Assembly (NCBI GenBank): GCA_036971475.1
Contig: JBAIZL010000007.1
Coordinates: 36,571,783-36,635,782, forward strand
Source: Prosapia bicincta
Taxonomy: Eukaryota; Arthropoda; Insecta; Hemiptera; Cercopidae
Reading direction: 5' to 3'
Length of the DNA: 64,000 nt
The notes under the pieces were generated by a model that saw only the letters and a program-made list of their open reading frames with translations, was not told the origin of the DNA and made no database searches. A program made the translations under genes and the position numbers. Numbering within the stretch: the first letter of the stretch is position 1; every line of letters starts with the position of its first letter. Below are positions 61,296-64,000 of the stretch, in pieces.

Positions 61296-63670
61296 TTTGG
61301 CATTGCACTAGCATCTCTCCTCCCATCAGAAAAGTCAGCCTGAACAACAGCCTCGGTATAAGACTAGTAAGTGGCTTTTCTCTGCTCCTATTTCAGTACA
61401 GTACCTAAGTGGATAGCTATGCTGGCATTGCACTAGCATCTCTCCTCCCATCAGAAAAGTCAGTCGGAACAACAGCCTCGGTATAAGCCTAGTAAGTGGC
61501 TTTTCTCTGCTCCTATTTCAGTACAGTACCTAAGTGGATAGCTATGCTGGCATTGCACTAGCATCTCTCCTCCCATCAGAAAAGTCAGCCTGAACAACAG
61601 CCTCGGTATAAGCCTAGTAAGTGGCATTTCTTTGCTCTTATTTCAGTACAGTACCTAAGTGGATAGCTATGCTGGCATTGCACTAGCATCTCTCCTCCCA
61701 TCAGAAAAGTCAGCCTGAACAACAGCCTCGGTATAAGCCTAGTAAGTGGCTTTTCTCTGCTCCTATTTCAGTACAGTACCTAAGTGGATAGCTATGCTGG
61801 CATTGCACTAGCATCTCTCCTCCCATCAGAAAAGTCAGCCTGAACAACAGCCTCGGTATAAGACTAGTAAGTGGCTTTTCTCTGCTCCTATTTCAGTACA
61901 GTACCTAAGTGGATAGCTATGCTGGCATTGCACTAGCATCTCTCCTCCCATCAGAAAAGTCAGTCGGAACAACAGCCTCGGTATAAGACTAGTAAGTGGC
62001 TTTTCTCTGCTCCTATTTCAGTACAGTACCTAAGTGGATAGCTATGCTGGCATTGCACTAGCATCTCTCCTCCCATCAGAAAAGTCAGTCGGAACAACAG
62101 CCTCGGTATAAGACTAGTAAGTGGCTTTTCTCTGCTCCTATTTCAGTACAGTACCTAAGTGGATAGCTATGCTGGCATTGCACTAGCATCTCTCCTCCCA
62201 TCAGAAAAGTCAGTCGGAACAACAGCCTCGGTATAAGCCTAGTAAGTGGCTTTTCTCTGCTCCTATTTCAGTACAGTACCTAAGTGGATAGCTATGCTGG
62301 CATTGCACTAGCATCTCTCCTCCCATCAGAAAAGTCAGCCTGAACAACAGCCTCGGTATAAGCCTAGTAAGTGGCTTTTCTCTGCTCCTATTTCAGTACA
62401 GTACCTAAGTGGATAGCTATGCTGGCATTGCACTAGCATCTCTCCTCCCATCAGAAAAGTCAGTCGGAACAACAGCCTCGGTATAAGCCTAGTAAGTGGC
62501 TTTTCTCTGCTCCTATTTCAGTACAGTACCTAAGTGGATAGCTATGCTGGCATTGCACTAGCATCTCTCCTCCCATCAGAAAAGTCAGTCGGAACAACAG
62601 CCTCGGTATAAGCCTAGTAAGTGGCTTTTCTCTGCTCCTATTTCAGTACAGTACCTAAGTGGATAGCTATGCTGGCATTGCACTAGCATCTCTCCTCCCA
62701 TCAGAAAAGTCAGCCTGAACAACAGCCTCGGTATAAGCCTAGTAAGTGGCTTTTCTCTGCTCCTATTTCAGTACAGTACCTAAGTGGATAGCTATGCTGG
62801 CATTGCACTAGCATCTCTCCTCCCATCAGAAAAGTCAGCCTGAACAACAGCCTCGGTATAAGCCTAGTAAGTGGCTTTTCTCTGCTCTTATTTCAGTACA
62901 GTACCTAAGTGGATAGCTATGCTGGCATTGCACTAGCATCTCTCCTCCCATCAGAAAAGTCAGCCTGAACAACAGCCTCGGTATAAGCCTAGTAAGTGGC
63001 TTTTCTCTGCTCCTATTTCAGTACAGTACCTAAGTGGATAGCTATGCTGGCATTGCACTAGCATCTCTCCTCCCATCAGAAAAGTCAGCCTGAACAACAG
63101 CCTCGGTATAAGCCTAGTAAGTGGCTTTTCTCTGCTCCTATTTCAGTACAGTACCTAAGTGGATAGCTATGCTGGCATTGCACTAGCATCTCTCCTCCCA
63201 TCAGAAAAGTCAGCCTGAACAACAGCCTCGGTATAAGCCTAGTAAGTGGCTTTTCTCTGCTCCTATTTCAGTACAGTACCTAAGTGGATAGCTATGCTGG
63301 CATTGCACTAGCATCTCTCCTCCCATCAGAAAAGTCAGCCTGAACAACAGCCTCGGTATAAGCCTAGTAAGTGGCTTTTCTCTGCTCTTATTTCAGTACA
63401 GTACCTAAGTGGATAGCTATGCTGGCATTGCACTAGCATCTCTCCTCCCATCAGAAAAGTCAGCCTGAACAACAGCCTCGGTATAAGCCTAGTAAGTGGC
63501 TTTTCTCTGCTCCTATTTCAGTACAGTACCTAAGTGGATAGCTATGCTGGCATTGCACTAGCATCTCTCCTCCCATCAGAAAAGTCAGCCTGAACAACAG
63601 CCTCGGTATAAGCCTAGTAAGTGGCTTTTCTCTGCTCCTATTTCAGTACAGTACCTAAGTGGATAGCTAC
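61296..63670. repeat. 125-bp tandem repeat, 19 copies, each with splice-like signals
   Basis: GCTGGCATTGCACTAGCATC recurs every 125 bp (61421, 61546, 61671 and onward), with a first copy at about 61296 and the last ending at 63670. This makes 19 whole units. Variation is almost confined to AGCCTGAAC/AGTCGGAAC, AAGCCTAG/AAGACTAG and CTCCTATT/CTCTTATT. Every unit contains CTAGTAAGT, close to a 5' splice consensus, followed about 20 nt later by a pyrimidine tract ending CTCCTATTTCAG, close to a 3' splice consensus. Confidence 0.97.
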
Positions 63671-64000
63671 GCAACCATTATAGAAGTGAGGAACCGGAAG
63701 GGCATAGTCAGAGAGATTCTTGGCAACATTTCTTGAATTGGGTCATGTCTCTACAGCAACGACCCTGAGATCTAGTGATTGAACCACCGTCAAAACTATT
63801 GCTTTTTAATATCACTGGGTTAAGACTCTTTATTTTGTTTCTATTCTCTGTGCCTTTGCGTATTTCATCCTTATTAAAATTAAAGTAAAACCTTTATTCG
63901 CAAATGATTGTGAAACATATCTTTCATCCTCCAATGGAAAGAGTATGGGAAAGTATGGGTTAAGTCTAGCATGTTTGTTATCAAAGAACATTTTAAACGT
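63671..64000. other. Right edge of the window, no gene seen
   Basis: About 330 bp of unique, AT-rich sequence. Nothing recognisable. Confidence 0.5.

Noticed and set aside
441..63670. CRISPR-like repeat arrays
   Set aside because: The repeats are contiguous, without unique spacers, and no cas genes or other prokaryotic features are present.

Overview
The window looks like repeat-rich nuclear DNA of a metazoan, most likely an arthropod. The reasons are AT-rich sequence, long (TA)n and (CA)n microsatellites, an I-clade-like LINE whose ORF1 carries CCHC zinc knuckles and whose ORF2 carries an RNase H domain, a pogo/Tigger-type element with TA target duplication, and several foldback/MITE-like elements. 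There are no operons, Shine-Dalgarno sites or other signs of a prokaryote. The arthropod assignment is an inference. I recognise no intact host gene with confidence.

Tandem arrays dominate. Twelve arrays with no obvious common sequence cover roughly 34 of the 64 kb: 33 bp x 8 (441-709), 169 bp x ~18 (1095-4162), 209 bp x 65 (6079-19668), 78 bp x ~70 (28113-33760), 26 bp (36737-37392), 156/158 bp x 4 (38760-39395), 144 bp x 6 (41453-42318), 66/55 bp (42631-45683), 115 bp x 10 (45684-46849), 19 bp (47531-49036), 32 bp (52889-54700) and 125 bp x 19 (61296-63670). Several have second-order structure, most richly the 209-bp array. Almost all short open frames inside these arrays are by-products of periodicity and are not annotated as genes.

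The only protein-coding material with recognisable domains is one decayed LINE at about 21822-27212 on the + strand. It has a GC-richer 5' leader, an ORF1 with three zinc knuckles, and an ORF2 with APE endonuclease, reverse transcriptase, RNase H and a C-terminal CCHC motif. It carries at least six in-frame stops, several frameshifts and deletions, so it cannot move on its own. Non-autonomous elements are a MITE-like family present twice in opposite orientation (27789-28088 and 58756-59037), a pogo/Tigger-like element (55625-56513), and foldback elements at 50313-50504, 57305-57531 and 57828-57914.

The remaining unique DNA (4.2-6.1, 19.7-21.8, 33.8-36.7, 37.5-41.4, 49.0-52.5 and 59.0-61.3 kb) is mostly AT-rich with no recognisable genes. 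Low-confidence host candidates are a 40-nt exon-like segment with good splice signals (20446-20485), a 60-codon reading frame with a C-terminal hydrophobic segment on the - strand (41149-41331), and two promoter-like GC-richer patches (49480-49690 and 59500-59720).
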